A stretch of DNA of 64,000 nucleotides from Acidobacteriota bacterium. Its GTDB lineage: Bacteria > Acidobacteriota > Blastocatellia > Pyrinomonadales > Pyrinomonadaceae. The DNA is taken from assembly GCA_003223025.1 (NCBI GenBank), contig QHXR01000003.1:137697-201696 (forward strand), written 5' to 3'. The position numbers and the translations under genes are program-made. The notes under the pieces were generated by a model, which saw nothing but the letters and a program-made list of their open reading frames with translations, did no database searches and was not told where the DNA came from. This document shows, in pieces, positions 27,051 through 34,945 of this stretch; positions within the stretch are counted from its first letter, which is position 1; each line of letters begins with the position of its first letter.

Positions 27051-27270
27051 TTCAATTTGGGATCTGGGATCTGGGATTCCAAATTTCAGATTTCAAGTTC
27101 CAAATTTCAGATTTCAATTTCAGATTTCAAATATTTCAAATTTCAAATTGGAAATTTCAAATTTTGGATTTCCGACTCCCGTCTCCTCTCTCCCGTCTCC
27201 CGTCTCCCGTCTCCCGTCTCCCGTCTCCCGTCTCCCGTCTCCTGTCTCTTGTCTCCTGTCTCCCTTCAAA
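27051..27270. repeat. Low-complexity tandem repeats upstream of gcvT
   Basis: Two blocks fill the gap before gcvT. About 27080-27170 is built of irregular ATTTCAAATTTC units. From 27176 to 27264 a heptamer, CTCCCGT, is repeated about eleven times with a few variant units (CTCCTGT, CTCTTGT). No promoter or glycine riboswitch could be recognised in the remaining bases. Confidence 0.9.
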
Positions 27271-27320
27271 CCCACGTCTCGCTTTGCGGTATTCCGCGCG
27301 GTCATTTAAATTAGTCACTT

Positions 27321-28427
27321 ATGTCATCTGACAACTTGAAGAAGACGCCGCTCAACGCGGCTCATCGCGAGCTCGGCGGAAAGATGGTCGATTTCGGTGG
27401 TTGGGATATGCCCGTGCAATATCCGGCCGGCGTCATCGAGGAACACATGGCGACGCGAACGCGGGCAGGACTATTCGACGTCTCGCACATGGGCGAGATT
27501 TGGGTCGAAGGCGAAGACGCGATCCCGTTCATCAATCGCATCACGACCAACGATGTGACGAAACTTGTCGACGGACAGGCTCACTACTCCGCGCTGACAA
27601 ACGAGAAAGGCGGAGTCGTCGACGATCTTCTTGTATATCGTTTCGATCAAGGTAAACTCTTGCTCGTCGTAAATGCCGGCACAACGGAAAAGGACTGGGA
27701 TTGGATAGCGGCGCACGACAAAGGCGAGAACATCACTCTGACCAACGCCAGCGCCGACTATTGCCAGATCGCCGTCCAGGGTCCGGAAGCAGTCGACATT
27801 GTAAAGGCTCTCACCGACACGAATCTCGACGAGATCAAGTACTACCATTTCACGACCGGCCGTGTTGACGGAGTTGAGTCGATCATCTCGCGAACGGGTT
27901 ACACCGGCGAAGACGGTTTCGAAGTTTACGCTGACGCAAAGTACGCCGTGCAGCTCTGGAATAAAATCCTCGAGACCGGAAAATCAGTCGGCATACTTCC
28001 CTGCGGACTCGCCGCGCGAAACACGCTGCGACTCGAGTCTGCAATGTCGCTTTACGGTCACGAGCTCAGCGACGACATCACTCCTCTCGAAGCCAACCTC
28101 GGCTGGATCACAAAGCTGAACAAGGGCGACTTCATCGGAAGCGATGCGTTGAAACAAAAGAAGGAAAGCGGTCTAACCAGAAAGATCGTCGGATTCGAAA
28201 TGACGCAGCCGGGCATCGCACGCGACGGCCACGATGTCTTTATCGACGACAAACGAGTCGGCTATGTTACATCCGGCAGTCCCGCGCCATTCTTGAAGAA
28301 AAATATCGGGCTCGCATTCCTGCCCGTCGAGTTTGCAAATGATGGTCAAGAAATTAAAATCGATGTCAGAGGTAAACATCTTTCGGCAAAAGTAGTTCCG
28401 ACACCTTTCTATAAACGTCAGAAGTAG
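27321..28427 (+). CDS. gcvT: Aminomethyltransferase (glycine cleavage T protein)
   Basis: Transfers the one-carbon unit from aminomethyl-lipoyl GcvH to tetrahydrofolate, releasing ammonia. The 368-residue product has KMVDFGGWDMPVQYPAGVI, the conserved GLFDVSHMGEI, a catalytic-region block (ISRTGYTGEDGFEVY), LPCGLAARNTLRLE, and the C-terminal barrel (GYVTSGSPAPFLKKNIGLAF). It is the first gene of the glycine cleavage cluster, 29 bp before gcvH. Confidence 0.97.
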   Translation: MSSDNLKKTPLNAAHRELGGKMVDFGGWDMPVQYPAGVIEEHMATRTRAGLFDVSHMGEIWVEGEDAIPFINRITTNDVTKLVDGQAHYSALTNEKGGVVDDLLVYRFDQGKLLLVVNAGTTEKDWDWIAAHDKGENITLTNASADYCQIAVQGPEAVDIVKALTDTNLDEIKYYHFTTGRVDGVESIISRTGYTGEDGFEVYADAKYAVQLWNKILETGKSVGILPCGLAARNTLRLESAMSLYGHELSDDITPLEANLGWITKLNKGDFIGSDALKQKKESGLTRKIVGFEMTQPGIARDGHDVFIDDKRVGYVTSGSPAPFLKKNIGLAFLPVEFANDGQEIKIDVRGKHLSAKVVPTPFYKRQK

Positions 28428-28456
28428 TCGGGTTGTAGCCGGCTTACGAGAAAACT

Positions 28457-28846
28457 ATGTCCAACATTCCGGAAAACTTACGTTACAGCAAAGATCACGA
28501 GTGGGTTAAGGTCGACGGCGACGTCGCGAGCATCGGGATCACCGATTATGCACAGCACAGTCTCGGCGATGTCGTTTACGTCGATATGCCGCGAGTCGGT
28601 GACAAGTTCGGCACGCACGAAGCGTTCGGATCGGTCGAATCCGTAAAGGCCGTCTCGGAGATCTTCACACCGGTCGCGGGCGAAGTCGTCGAGGTCAACG
28701 ACGGACTCAACGACACTCCCGAAAAAGTGAACTCCGATCCGTACGGCGACGCGTGGTTCATAAAAATCAAAATGGAAAACGCCGGCGAAGCAGACGCCAT
28801 GCTCTCGGGCGACGAGTATGAGGAGTATTTAAGCGCCAACTCCTAA
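28457..28846 (+). CDS. gcvH: Glycine cleavage system H protein
   Basis: Lipoylated shuttle between the P, T and L proteins. At 129 residues it carries RYSKDHEWVKVDGDVASIGI and the lipoylation block FGSVESVKAVSE, with K64 as the predicted lipoyl lysine. The C-terminal helix (DEYEEYL) is typical. No L protein (lipoamide dehydrogenase) is encoded in the window. A large palindrome separates it from gcvPA. Confidence 0.97.
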   Translation: MSNIPENLRYSKDHEWVKVDGDVASIGITDYAQHSLGDVVYVDMPRVGDKFGTHEAFGSVESVKAVSEIFTPVAGEVVEVNDGLNDTPEKVNSDPYGDAWFIKIKMENAGEADAMLSGDEYEEYLSANS

Positions 28847-28851
28847 TTTGA

Positions 28852-28932
28852 ATTTGCGATTTTCGAATTGCGATTTGCGATCGTCGCGAATCAGACTCGA
28901 CGATCGCAAATCGCAATTCGAAAATCGCAAAT
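28852..28932. repeat. 35-bp perfect inverted repeat covering the gcvPA start
   Basis: Arms 28852-28886 and 28898-28932 (begin ATTTGCGATTTTCGAATTGC) are exact complements around an 11-nt loop. The right arm ends inside the gcvPA ATG (28931-28933), so in mRNA the region normally holding a ribosome binding site would be fully paired. The element also occupies the whole gcvH-gcvPA gap. Confidence 0.9.
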
Positions 28933-30271
28933 GAGATACATTCCTAATTCCCCTGAAGAACGAGAAGAGATGCTGACAGCGGTTGGTCTCGGATCGGCAG
29001 ACGAATTGTTCCGCTCGATCCCGTCCGACGTGCAGCTCGGGCGCCGACTCGAGATAACCGAAGCACTCGCCGAACCGGAAGTCATCGGTGCGATGGAAAG
29101 TTTTGGATCGAGAAATACCGCCGCGACGAAGCCTTCGTTTCTCGGTGCCGGAGTCTACTCGCACTTCTCGCCAACGATCGTCGATCATCTGATCCAGCGT
29201 TCGGAATTCTTTACGTCTTACACGCCGTATCAACCGGAGATCTCGCAAGGCACGCTGCAGTACATCTTCGAGTTCCAAACCTTGATCTGCCAGTTGACCG
29301 GAATGGAAGTCGCGAATGCTTCGATGTATGACGGCTCGACCGCCGCGGCCGAAGCGTACGTCATGGCACAGCGCGTCACGCGTCGGGACAAGATCATCGT
29401 CGCCGATACGGTGCATCCCGAATACCGCGAAGTGGCTCGAACTTACACGCAGCACGGAGCGGCCGAGATCGTTTCGGTTGGATTCGACGAAGCAACCGGA
29501 CAGATCGCGTCGCTCGACGGTCTCGATGATAAGACCGCTGCGGTCGTCATCCAGTCGCCGAACTTTTTCGGCTGCGTCGAAGACATCGCTGCGATCGCAG
29601 AAAAAGCTCACGCAGTCGGAGCTCTATTGATCGTCGTCGTAACTGAAGCGATCTCGTTCGGACTTTTGAAATCACCGGGCGAATGCGGAGCGGACATCGT
29701 CGTCGGCGAAGGACAGTCTTTTGGTGTGCCGATGAGTTTCGGCGGACCGCACGTCGGTTTGTTCGCGACTCAAGAAAAGTTTGTTCGACAGATGCCCGGA
29801 CGTCTCTGTGGTGTCGCGTACGACAAGAACGGAAATCGCGGATTCGTGCTCACGCTCTCGACACGCGAGCAGCACATCCGTCGCGAGAAGGCGACATCGA
29901 ACATATGCACTAATCAGGGACTGATCGCCCTCGCCGCAACTATCTACATGGAAGCGATGGGCAAGAAAGGCCTGCAGGAAGTCGCGGTACAGAATGCGCA
30001 GAAGGCTGCGTATGCGGCAAAGAGAATCGGTGAGATCGATGGATTTGAGATCGCATTCTCAGCTCCAAAGTTTAATGAGTTCGTCGTACGTGGACCTAAG
30101 CGTGCCGCCGATATTCTCGAGACGGTTCGCTCTGAGAACGGCATTGTCGGTGGACTCGCCTTGTCGAAGTATTTTGGCGATCGGCCTAACGAATTTTTGG
30201 TCTGCGTAACGGAGACAATGCCGAAGGCTGAGATAGACCGGTTGACGGACGCACTGGCCGGGCTTCGATGA
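28931..30271 (+). CDS. gcvPA: Glycine dehydrogenase (decarboxylating) subunit 1
   Basis: N-terminal half of the two-subunit P protein, which decarboxylates glycine with PLP and passes aminomethyl to GcvH. The 446-residue product begins MRYIPNSPEEREEML and shows the family blocks FLGAGVYSHFSPTIVDHLIQ, TPYQPEISQGTLQYIFEFQT, NASMYDGSTAAAEA, VGEGQSFGVPMSFGGPH and REQHIRREKATSNICTNQGL. ATG 28931 matches homologous N-termini. It lacks a Shine-Dalgarno and is tied up in a hairpin; TTG 28868 would add 21 unlikely residues. The PLP lysine is in GcvPB. Confidence 0.96.
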   Translation: MRYIPNSPEEREEMLTAVGLGSADELFRSIPSDVQLGRRLEITEALAEPEVIGAMESFGSRNTAATKPSFLGAGVYSHFSPTIVDHLIQRSEFFTSYTPYQPEISQGTLQYIFEFQTLICQLTGMEVANASMYDGSTAAAEAYVMAQRVTRRDKIIVADTVHPEYREVARTYTQHGAAEIVSVGFDEATGQIASLDGLDDKTAAVVIQSPNFFGCVEDIAAIAEKAHAVGALLIVVVTEAISFGLLKSPGECGADIVVGEGQSFGVPMSFGGPHVGLFATQEKFVRQMPGRLCGVAYDKNGNRGFVLTLSTREQHIRREKATSNICTNQGLIALAATIYMEAMGKKGLQEVAVQNAQKAAYAAKRIGEIDGFEIAFSAPKFNEFVVRGPKRAADILETVRSENGIVGGLALSKYFGDRPNEFLVCVTETMPKAEIDRLTDALAGLR

Positions 30272-30468
30272 TTTTTGCGAACCTGGAAACTTTAGGACGG
30301 GCCGAACTAGTTCTCCTGATAGCACTCGGAATACCTTTTATCGTAGCAGTCGGGCTGGCCGTATTCCTGTTCGCCTTTCGAAGGGCAAAATTGAAAAAAT
30401 GCCCTTGCGGCGAGTGGGGCAAACCTGAAGCGGTAGTTTGTAGATTTTGTGGACGCGATCTTAAGTGA
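30268..30468 (+). CDS. Small membrane protein with zinc-ribbon-like tail
   Basis: A 66-residue protein whose ATG overlaps the gcvPA stop (ATGA), so it is translationally coupled. One transmembrane helix covers about residues 13-36 (VLLIALGIPFIVAVGLAVFLF). It is followed by a basic stretch and CPCG...CRFCGRDLK, four cysteines in a CxC/CxxC layout suited to binding zinc. No family name is known to me. The tail would be cytoplasmic by the positive-inside rule. Confidence 0.75.
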   Translation: MIFANLETLGRAELVLLIALGIPFIVAVGLAVFLFAFRRAKLKKCPCGEWGKPEAVVCRFCGRDLK

Positions 30469-30605
30469 GCTATTTATTTGATTACGGCGAAGGTCTTATA
30501 TGTTTCCTTCCGGTGTTCCTGATCATGAGCTTTATCTTCGCGGTTCTGATCTGGAACAACTTGCCATCCCGGACGATAAAGAAAGACAGAGATGATAAAG
30601 AGTGA
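30465..30605 (+). CDS. 46-residue single-pass membrane protein (small ORF)
   Basis: GTG 30465 overlaps the preceding stop (GTGA) and the frame ends at TGA 30603, overlapping the next gene by 14 nt. The product begins MSYLFDYGEGLICFLP, has one strong hydrophobic helix (VFLIMSFIFAVLIW) and a charged tail ending KKDRDDKE. Gap-free packing between two coupled genes and a clean transmembrane profile support it, although it is too short for homology calls. No ribosome binding site other than a weak GGACG is seen, as expected for coupled translation. Confidence 0.55.
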   Translation: MSYLFDYGEGLICFLPVFLIMSFIFAVLIWNNLPSRTIKKDRDDKE

Positions 30606-31908
30606 CATCGACCGAAGAACGTTTCTCTCATCAGCCGGCAAAGGCCTCGGCCTGATGGCTCTGTCGTCTACCGCCGTCGCATCGCTCTTTGAAAATGTAA
30701 AAGCCGCGGGTCGAGCGATCGATCATCTGTCGCCAATCGACGCTGCTCTCGATGAAGATTACTGGGCGAATATTCAACAGGCCTTCTCCGTCACACGCGG
30801 GATCATCAATCTGAACAACGGCGGGGTGAGCCCGAGCCCGCGGATGGTTACCGAAGCCTTCGTTCGTTACACGTGGCAGCAGGAAGACGCGACCGCATAC
30901 ACGATGTGGCAGATCCTTGAGCCCCAGTCCGAAACCATCCGCAGCGGACTCGCCGAAGTTTTTGGATGTGATCCGGAAGAGATCGCGATCACGCGAAATG
31001 CATCCGAATCGCTCGAGATCCTTTTGATGGGAATGGATTTCAAATCCGGCGACGAGATCCTTACTACGACACAGGATTATCCGCGGATGCTTACGACGTT
31101 GAAACAACGCGAGCTTCGCGAAGGTTTGAAACTGAATCTCATCAAGATCCCGATCGCCCCTAAAGACGTCAACGACATCGCCGCCGCATTTGAACGTGCG
31201 GTCACGCCGAAAACGAGACTGATCCTCGTATCGCACCAGATAAATCTCACCGGCCAGATCAATCCTGTAAAGAAAGTTTGCGAAATGGCTAGAAGCCGCG
31301 GCATCGAAACTATCGTCGACGGAGCACACTCCTTCGCACAATTCGATTTCAAGCAATCCGATCTTGGTTGTGATTACTTCGGCACTTCCCTTCACAAATG
31401 GATCTACGCTCCGAAAGGAACCGGAATGCTTTACGTCCGAAAGGAAAAGATCCCGAAGGTTTGGGCGTTGATGGCGAGCGAAGATAAAAATCGAAACGAC
31501 ATTCGCAAGTACGAAGAGATCGGAACGCATTCCGCTGCGATGCGGCTCGCGATCGGTGAAGCGATCCTGTTTCACAATGCGATCGGCGGAAAACGAAAGG
31601 AAGAACGGTTGAGATATTTGTCGCGATATTGGATGAACAATCTGAAGAGCATTCCGAAAGTTGGATTCAATACTTCGTTCGATCCGGCTCAGTCGTGTGC
31701 GATCGCGAATTTCAAGATCGACGGAGTCGATCCTGTCGCACTCGGCGGCTATCTGATGTCGAAGCACAAAATATTCACGACGCCGATCGTGCACGACGAG
31801 TTTACCGGCATTCGAATAACGCCGAATGTGTATACCACGCTTTGGGAGCTCGATAGATTTTCTACGGTCGTCGCGGATGTCGCGAAGAAGGGATTACCGA
31901 AAGCTTGA
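30592..31908 (+). CDS. Tat-exported class V aminotransferase-fold PLP enzyme
   Basis: A 438-residue fold-type I PLP enzyme of the NifS/isopenicillin-N epimerase-like class. The N-terminus has a twin-arginine signal (DRRTFLS with R8-R9, then GLGLMALSSTAVASLF), so the folded, cofactor-loaded enzyme is probably exported. NLNNGGVSPSPRMV, ITRNASESLEILLMGMDF, IVDGAHSFAQFDF and the PLP-lysine block TSLHKWIYAPKGTG are visible. Substrate is unknown. Its place between gcvPA and gcvPB suggests a link to amino acids, but that is only context. Confidence 0.88.
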   Translation: MIKSDIDRRTFLSSAGKGLGLMALSSTAVASLFENVKAAGRAIDHLSPIDAALDEDYWANIQQAFSVTRGIINLNNGGVSPSPRMVTEAFVRYTWQQEDATAYTMWQILEPQSETIRSGLAEVFGCDPEEIAITRNASESLEILLMGMDFKSGDEILTTTQDYPRMLTTLKQRELREGLKLNLIKIPIAPKDVNDIAAAFERAVTPKTRLILVSHQINLTGQINPVKKVCEMARSRGIETIVDGAHSFAQFDFKQSDLGCDYFGTSLHKWIYAPKGTGMLYVRKEKIPKVWALMASEDKNRNDIRKYEEIGTHSAAMRLAIGEAILFHNAIGGKRKEERLRYLSRYWMNNLKSIPKVGFNTSFDPAQSCAIANFKIDGVDPVALGGYLMSKHKIFTTPIVHDEFTGIRITPNVYTTLWELDRFSTVVADVAKKGLPKA

Positions 31909-32363
31909 TGGGTTCGATTTTTGAAAAGAAGTTTCAAGTGGGCTGGCGCGATGTCGATCCGAACGGGCACGTCGCGAACATGGTTTACCTCGAATACGCA
32001 GTCGATACGCGGATCGCGTTTTTTGAGTCGCAGGGATTCCCGCCGATGAATTTTGTGCGGCTCGGATTCGGCCCGGTGATCAAAAGCGACTTCGTCGAGT
32101 ACTTTCGCGAAGCGGTCATGCTCGACGACCTGCGTGTGACGATGGAGAACGGCGGTCACAGCGAAGACGGTTCGCGGTTCCGCGTCATCAACAATTTCTA
32201 TAAGGCTAGCGGCGAGCTCGCTGCACGCGTCACGTCGATCGGCGGTTGGCTTAATTTGAAAGAGCGAAAGTTGATGGAGCCGCCTGATGAAATGAAAACC
32301 GCGTGGCTCGCGTTGGAACACACCGACGATTTTGAAGAATTGAAGTCGAGTATTCGGAAATAG
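31908..32363 (+). CDS. Hotdog-fold acyl-CoA thioesterase (YbgC/FadM type)
   Basis: A 151-residue hotdog-fold protein. The active-site pattern of 4-hydroxybenzoyl-CoA thioesterase relatives is present as WRDVDPNGHVANMVYLEY, with Asp15/Asp17 as candidate catalytic acid. ATG 31908 overlaps the previous stop (TGATG). Likely hydrolyses an acyl-CoA or acyl-ACP thioester in the cytoplasm; the acyl group cannot be predicted. Confidence 0.85.
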   Translation: MGSIFEKKFQVGWRDVDPNGHVANMVYLEYAVDTRIAFFESQGFPPMNFVRLGFGPVIKSDFVEYFREAVMLDDLRVTMENGGHSEDGSRFRVINNFYKASGELAARVTSIGGWLNLKERKLMEPPDEMKTAWLALEHTDDFEELKSSIRK

Positions 32364-32377
32364 GTTTTGGTTTTGTT

Positions 32378-32462
32378 TCTTCTTGTTCCTCTTGTTCCGT
32401 GTATTCCGTGGTTAAAAGCGAAGCCACACCACGGAATACACGGAACAAGAGGAGTAAGAAGA
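32378..32462. repeat. Palindromic element between the thioesterase gene and gcvPB
   Basis: A perfect 24-bp inverted repeat (32388-32411 CCTCTTGTTCCGTGTATTCC... with 32429-32452) extends to about 34 pairs with G-T wobbles. The loop is 17 nt. Downstream, 32500-32535 holds short direct repeats of TTATCAGTTTTCAG. The sequence is unrelated to the other palindromes in this window. Confidence 0.85.
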
Positions 32463-32551
32463 ATAAGAAAGAAGTCGAAAACGCGACTGGTGCGATTCTT
32501 CAATTATCAGTTTTTAGTTATCAGTTTTCAGTTACTCCGGAAATAGTTCTT

Positions 32552-34075
32552 ATGTCGATAAAGAAAGTTACACAGCATCCCTCGCAGAACGAAGCGTTGA
32601 TCTTCGAGCGTTCGCAGACCGGCCGCGTCGGCTATAAGTTGCCAAAGCTCGATGTTGACGAGACGAACATCGACTCGATCATTCCGGCTGAGCTTCGTCG
32701 TACTGACGATCTCGACGGCGTCCCAGAGGTTTCCGAGGTTGACGTCATTCGTCACTTCACCCGTATCTCGACGTGGAATTACTCGATCGATATGGGCATG
32801 TACCCGCTCGGCTCGTGCACGATGAAATACAATTCGCGTCTAAACGAAAAGGTCGCCCGGATTGGCGGTTTCACGAACCTTCATCCGCTCGCCCCGGAAG
32901 AAGAATCGCAGGGTGCTCTCGAGTTAATCTGGGAATTGCAGAACGATCTTTGCGAGATCACAGGACTCGCCGGAATTTCACTTCAACCTGCGGCTGGTGC
33001 TCAAGGTGAAATGACCGGCGTCATGTTGATTCGTGCATTCCTCGACAAGCGCGATGGCGAAGCTTCTAAAGATCGACGCGTGATGTTGATCCCCGACTCC
33101 GCACACGGAACGAACCCGGCGTCGGCCGCTCTCGCGGGCTTTACCGTAAAGACGATCCGCTCGACTGAAGAAGGAATCACCGACCTGGAACATCTCCAGC
33201 AGCTTTGCGATCAAGGCGGAGTCGCCGGACTCATGCTGACGAATCCGAACACGGTCGGCATCTTCGAAAAGAACATCAAACAGATCTGCGAGATCATCCA
33301 TGCCGCGGGCGGACTCGTCTACATGGACGGTGCGAACATGAATGCTCTCGTCGGCGTCGCACGCCCCGGCGATATGGGCGTCGATGTCATCCACTTAAAT
33401 CTTCACAAGACATTTTCAACCCCGCACGGCGGCGGCGGTCCCGGATGCGGACCTTGCCTCTGCACCGAAGAGCTTGCGAAATTTTTGCCGGTGCCGCACA
33501 TCGTCAAGGACGGCGACAAGTTCCGTCTCGATTACGATGCACCGGATTCGATCGGACGTGTGAAAGCATTCTTCGGAAATTTTGGGATGATGATCCGGGC
33601 GCTGTCTTACATCTACACGCACGGCGCGGAAGGCTTGAAGGAAGCGACCGAGGCGGCAGTTTTGAATGCACGCTATCTTTCGCATCAACTTGAATCCGAT
33701 TTCGATAAACCGTATCCGGCGGATCCGATGCACGAAGTCGTCTTCTCGCATAAAAAGCAATCGAAAAAGGGCGTCCACACGCTCGACATAGCGAAGCGTC
33801 TTATCGATTACGGATTCCATCCGATGACGATCTACTTTCCGCTCGTCGTCGAAGGTGCGATGTTGATCGAGCCGACGGAGTCAGTTGGTCGCGCCGATCT
33901 CGACGCGTTCATCGAAGCGATGAAAGACATCGATCGCGAAGCTCAGGAGAATCCGCAGCTCGTTATTGACGCTCCGCACTCGACTCGAATCGGCCGACTC
34001 GACGAAGCCGCCGCCGCGCGTAAGCCGGTGTTGCGATGGAAGCCGGACATGGAAGCGTCGGCGAAAACTGCATAA
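32552..34075 (+). CDS. gcvPB: Glycine dehydrogenase (decarboxylating) subunit 2
   Basis: C-terminal half of the P protein, carrying the PLP lysine in LNLHKTFSTPHGGGGPG. Other family blocks are DMGMYPLGSCTMKYN, GISLQPAAGAQGEMTG, PDSAHGTNPASAALAGF and GGLVYMDGANMNALVG. The 507-residue product is of normal length. ATG 32552 gives the family N-terminus (MSIKKVTQHPSQNEALIFER) with only a weak GGAA upstream. It lies 2.3 kb from its partner subunit gene, with four genes in between, an uncommon arrangement. Confidence 0.96.
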   Translation: MSIKKVTQHPSQNEALIFERSQTGRVGYKLPKLDVDETNIDSIIPAELRRTDDLDGVPEVSEVDVIRHFTRISTWNYSIDMGMYPLGSCTMKYNSRLNEKVARIGGFTNLHPLAPEEESQGALELIWELQNDLCEITGLAGISLQPAAGAQGEMTGVMLIRAFLDKRDGEASKDRRVMLIPDSAHGTNPASAALAGFTVKTIRSTEEGITDLEHLQQLCDQGGVAGLMLTNPNTVGIFEKNIKQICEIIHAAGGLVYMDGANMNALVGVARPGDMGVDVIHLNLHKTFSTPHGGGGPGCGPCLCTEELAKFLPVPHIVKDGDKFRLDYDAPDSIGRVKAFFGNFGMMIRALSYIYTHGAEGLKEATEAAVLNARYLSHQLESDFDKPYPADPMHEVVFSHKKQSKKGVHTLDIAKRLIDYGFHPMTIYFPLVVEGAMLIEPTESVGRADLDAFIEAMKDIDREAQENPQLVIDAPHSTRIGRLDEAAAARKPVLRWKPDMEASAKTA

Positions 34076-34114
34076 AAGCGTCTACGCGGCAACCGTCGGC
34101 AGCTCCGGTGTCGT

Positions 34115-34257
34115 CAACGGACTGGACCGCAGGCAGCCTGCCTGCCACGCCGAGGCTTCCGGCGGCGTGGAACGATTAGGATTTCGAAATGACGAGGGCT
34201 GACATCGGCCGAAGCGGCGATGTCAGGCAGGCAGGCTGCCTGCGGTCCAGTCCGTTG
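34115..34257. repeat. Palindromic element, copy A of the CAACGGACTGG family
   Basis: Perfect 32-bp arms (34115-34146 and 34226-34257, begin CAACGGACTGGACCGCAGGC) enclose a centre with its own hairpin (TGACATCG...CGATGTCA). It has the architecture of a non-autonomous palindromic element and occupies the space between gcvPB and the next gene. Three relatives are at 55701, 59541 and 61936. Confidence 0.9.
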
Positions 34258-34335
34258 CCGTCCTGTCGTTCTAGTCTTTCATTCAGCGCCGTTTTCGTTT
34301 ATATTTCCCGCATTCCAGTCCTGGAGGAATTCGTC

Positions 34336-34896
34336 GTGATAAAAAAGATCTTACTTGCGATCGCCGCGCTTATCGTGTTGCTCGTCGCCGCAGTCGTCAT
34401 ACTCGCATTCACAGTCAGAACCGAGTTCAACGTCGAACGCGAGATAACGATCAACCGTCCGAAAGCGGACGTCTTTTACTACGTCAAGCATTTGAAGAAT
34501 CAGAATTATTGGGGAGCGTGGTACAAGAAGGATCCCGGGATGAAGCAGGAGTTCAAAGGTCAGGACGGATCACCGGGGTTCATCGCCTCATGGAAGAGCG
34601 ACAACTCCGAAGTTGGCGAAGGAGAGCAAGAGATCAAGAAAGTCGTCGAGGGCGAACGGCTGGACACCGAGCTTAGGTTCAAGAAACCGTTCACGGCTAC
34701 CAGCGGCGCATACCTGACCACCAACGCGGCGGGTGATAATCAGACAAAAGTAAAATGGGGATTCAATATGACTTTGCCGCGGCCGTTCAATCTTATGTGC
34801 CTTGTCGTTGACATGGACAAAGAAGCTGGAAAAGACTTCGAAGAAGGCCTGTCGAATTTGAAGAGCATCTTGGAGCAACCACCGATCGTCAATTGA
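34336..34896 (+). CDS. Membrane-anchored SRPBCC (START/polyketide cyclase-like) protein
   Basis: 186 residues from GTG 34336, chosen for GGAGG 8 nt upstream. One N-terminal transmembrane helix (ILLAIAALIVLLVAAVVILAF) is followed by an SRPBCC domain opening VEREITINRPKADVFYYVKH, the usual 'i.a p.evF..v.d' pattern, with NYWGAWYKKDPGM. The fold makes a hydrophobic pocket for lipids or other ligands; no ligand can be inferred. An upstream in-frame extension to 34189 runs into palindrome copy A and is not credible. Confidence 0.82.
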   Translation: MIKKILLAIAALIVLLVAAVVILAFTVRTEFNVEREITINRPKADVFYYVKHLKNQNYWGAWYKKDPGMKQEFKGQDGSPGFIASWKSDNSEVGEGEQEIKKVVEGERLDTELRFKKPFTATSGAYLTTNAAGDNQTKVKWGFNMTLPRPFNLMCLVVDMDKEAGKDFEEGLSNLKSILEQPPIVN

Positions 34897-34945
34897 TCTG
34901 CTGTAGTCGGCTGGATCAAGACCCATTCGCGCGTTTGCGCGCCTA

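Noticed and set aside
27176-27264. Heptamer array considered as CRISPR or coding repeat
   Set aside because: Seven-base units without spacers; the frames through it encode only simple Ser/Pro/Val or Arg/Glu/Gly repeats.
27051-27320. Glycine riboswitch upstream of gcvT
   Set aside because: The gap is filled by low-complexity repeats; no conserved aptamer cores or paired helices were recognisable.
28868-28930. Upstream TTG start for gcvPA
   Set aside because: It would place the whole palindrome in coding sequence and add 21 residues not seen in family N-termini.
30631-31794. 387-codon open frame antisense to the class V aminotransferase gene
   Set aside because: It mirrors the codon pattern of a gene with clear PLP motifs, has no recognisable domain and no ribosome binding site.
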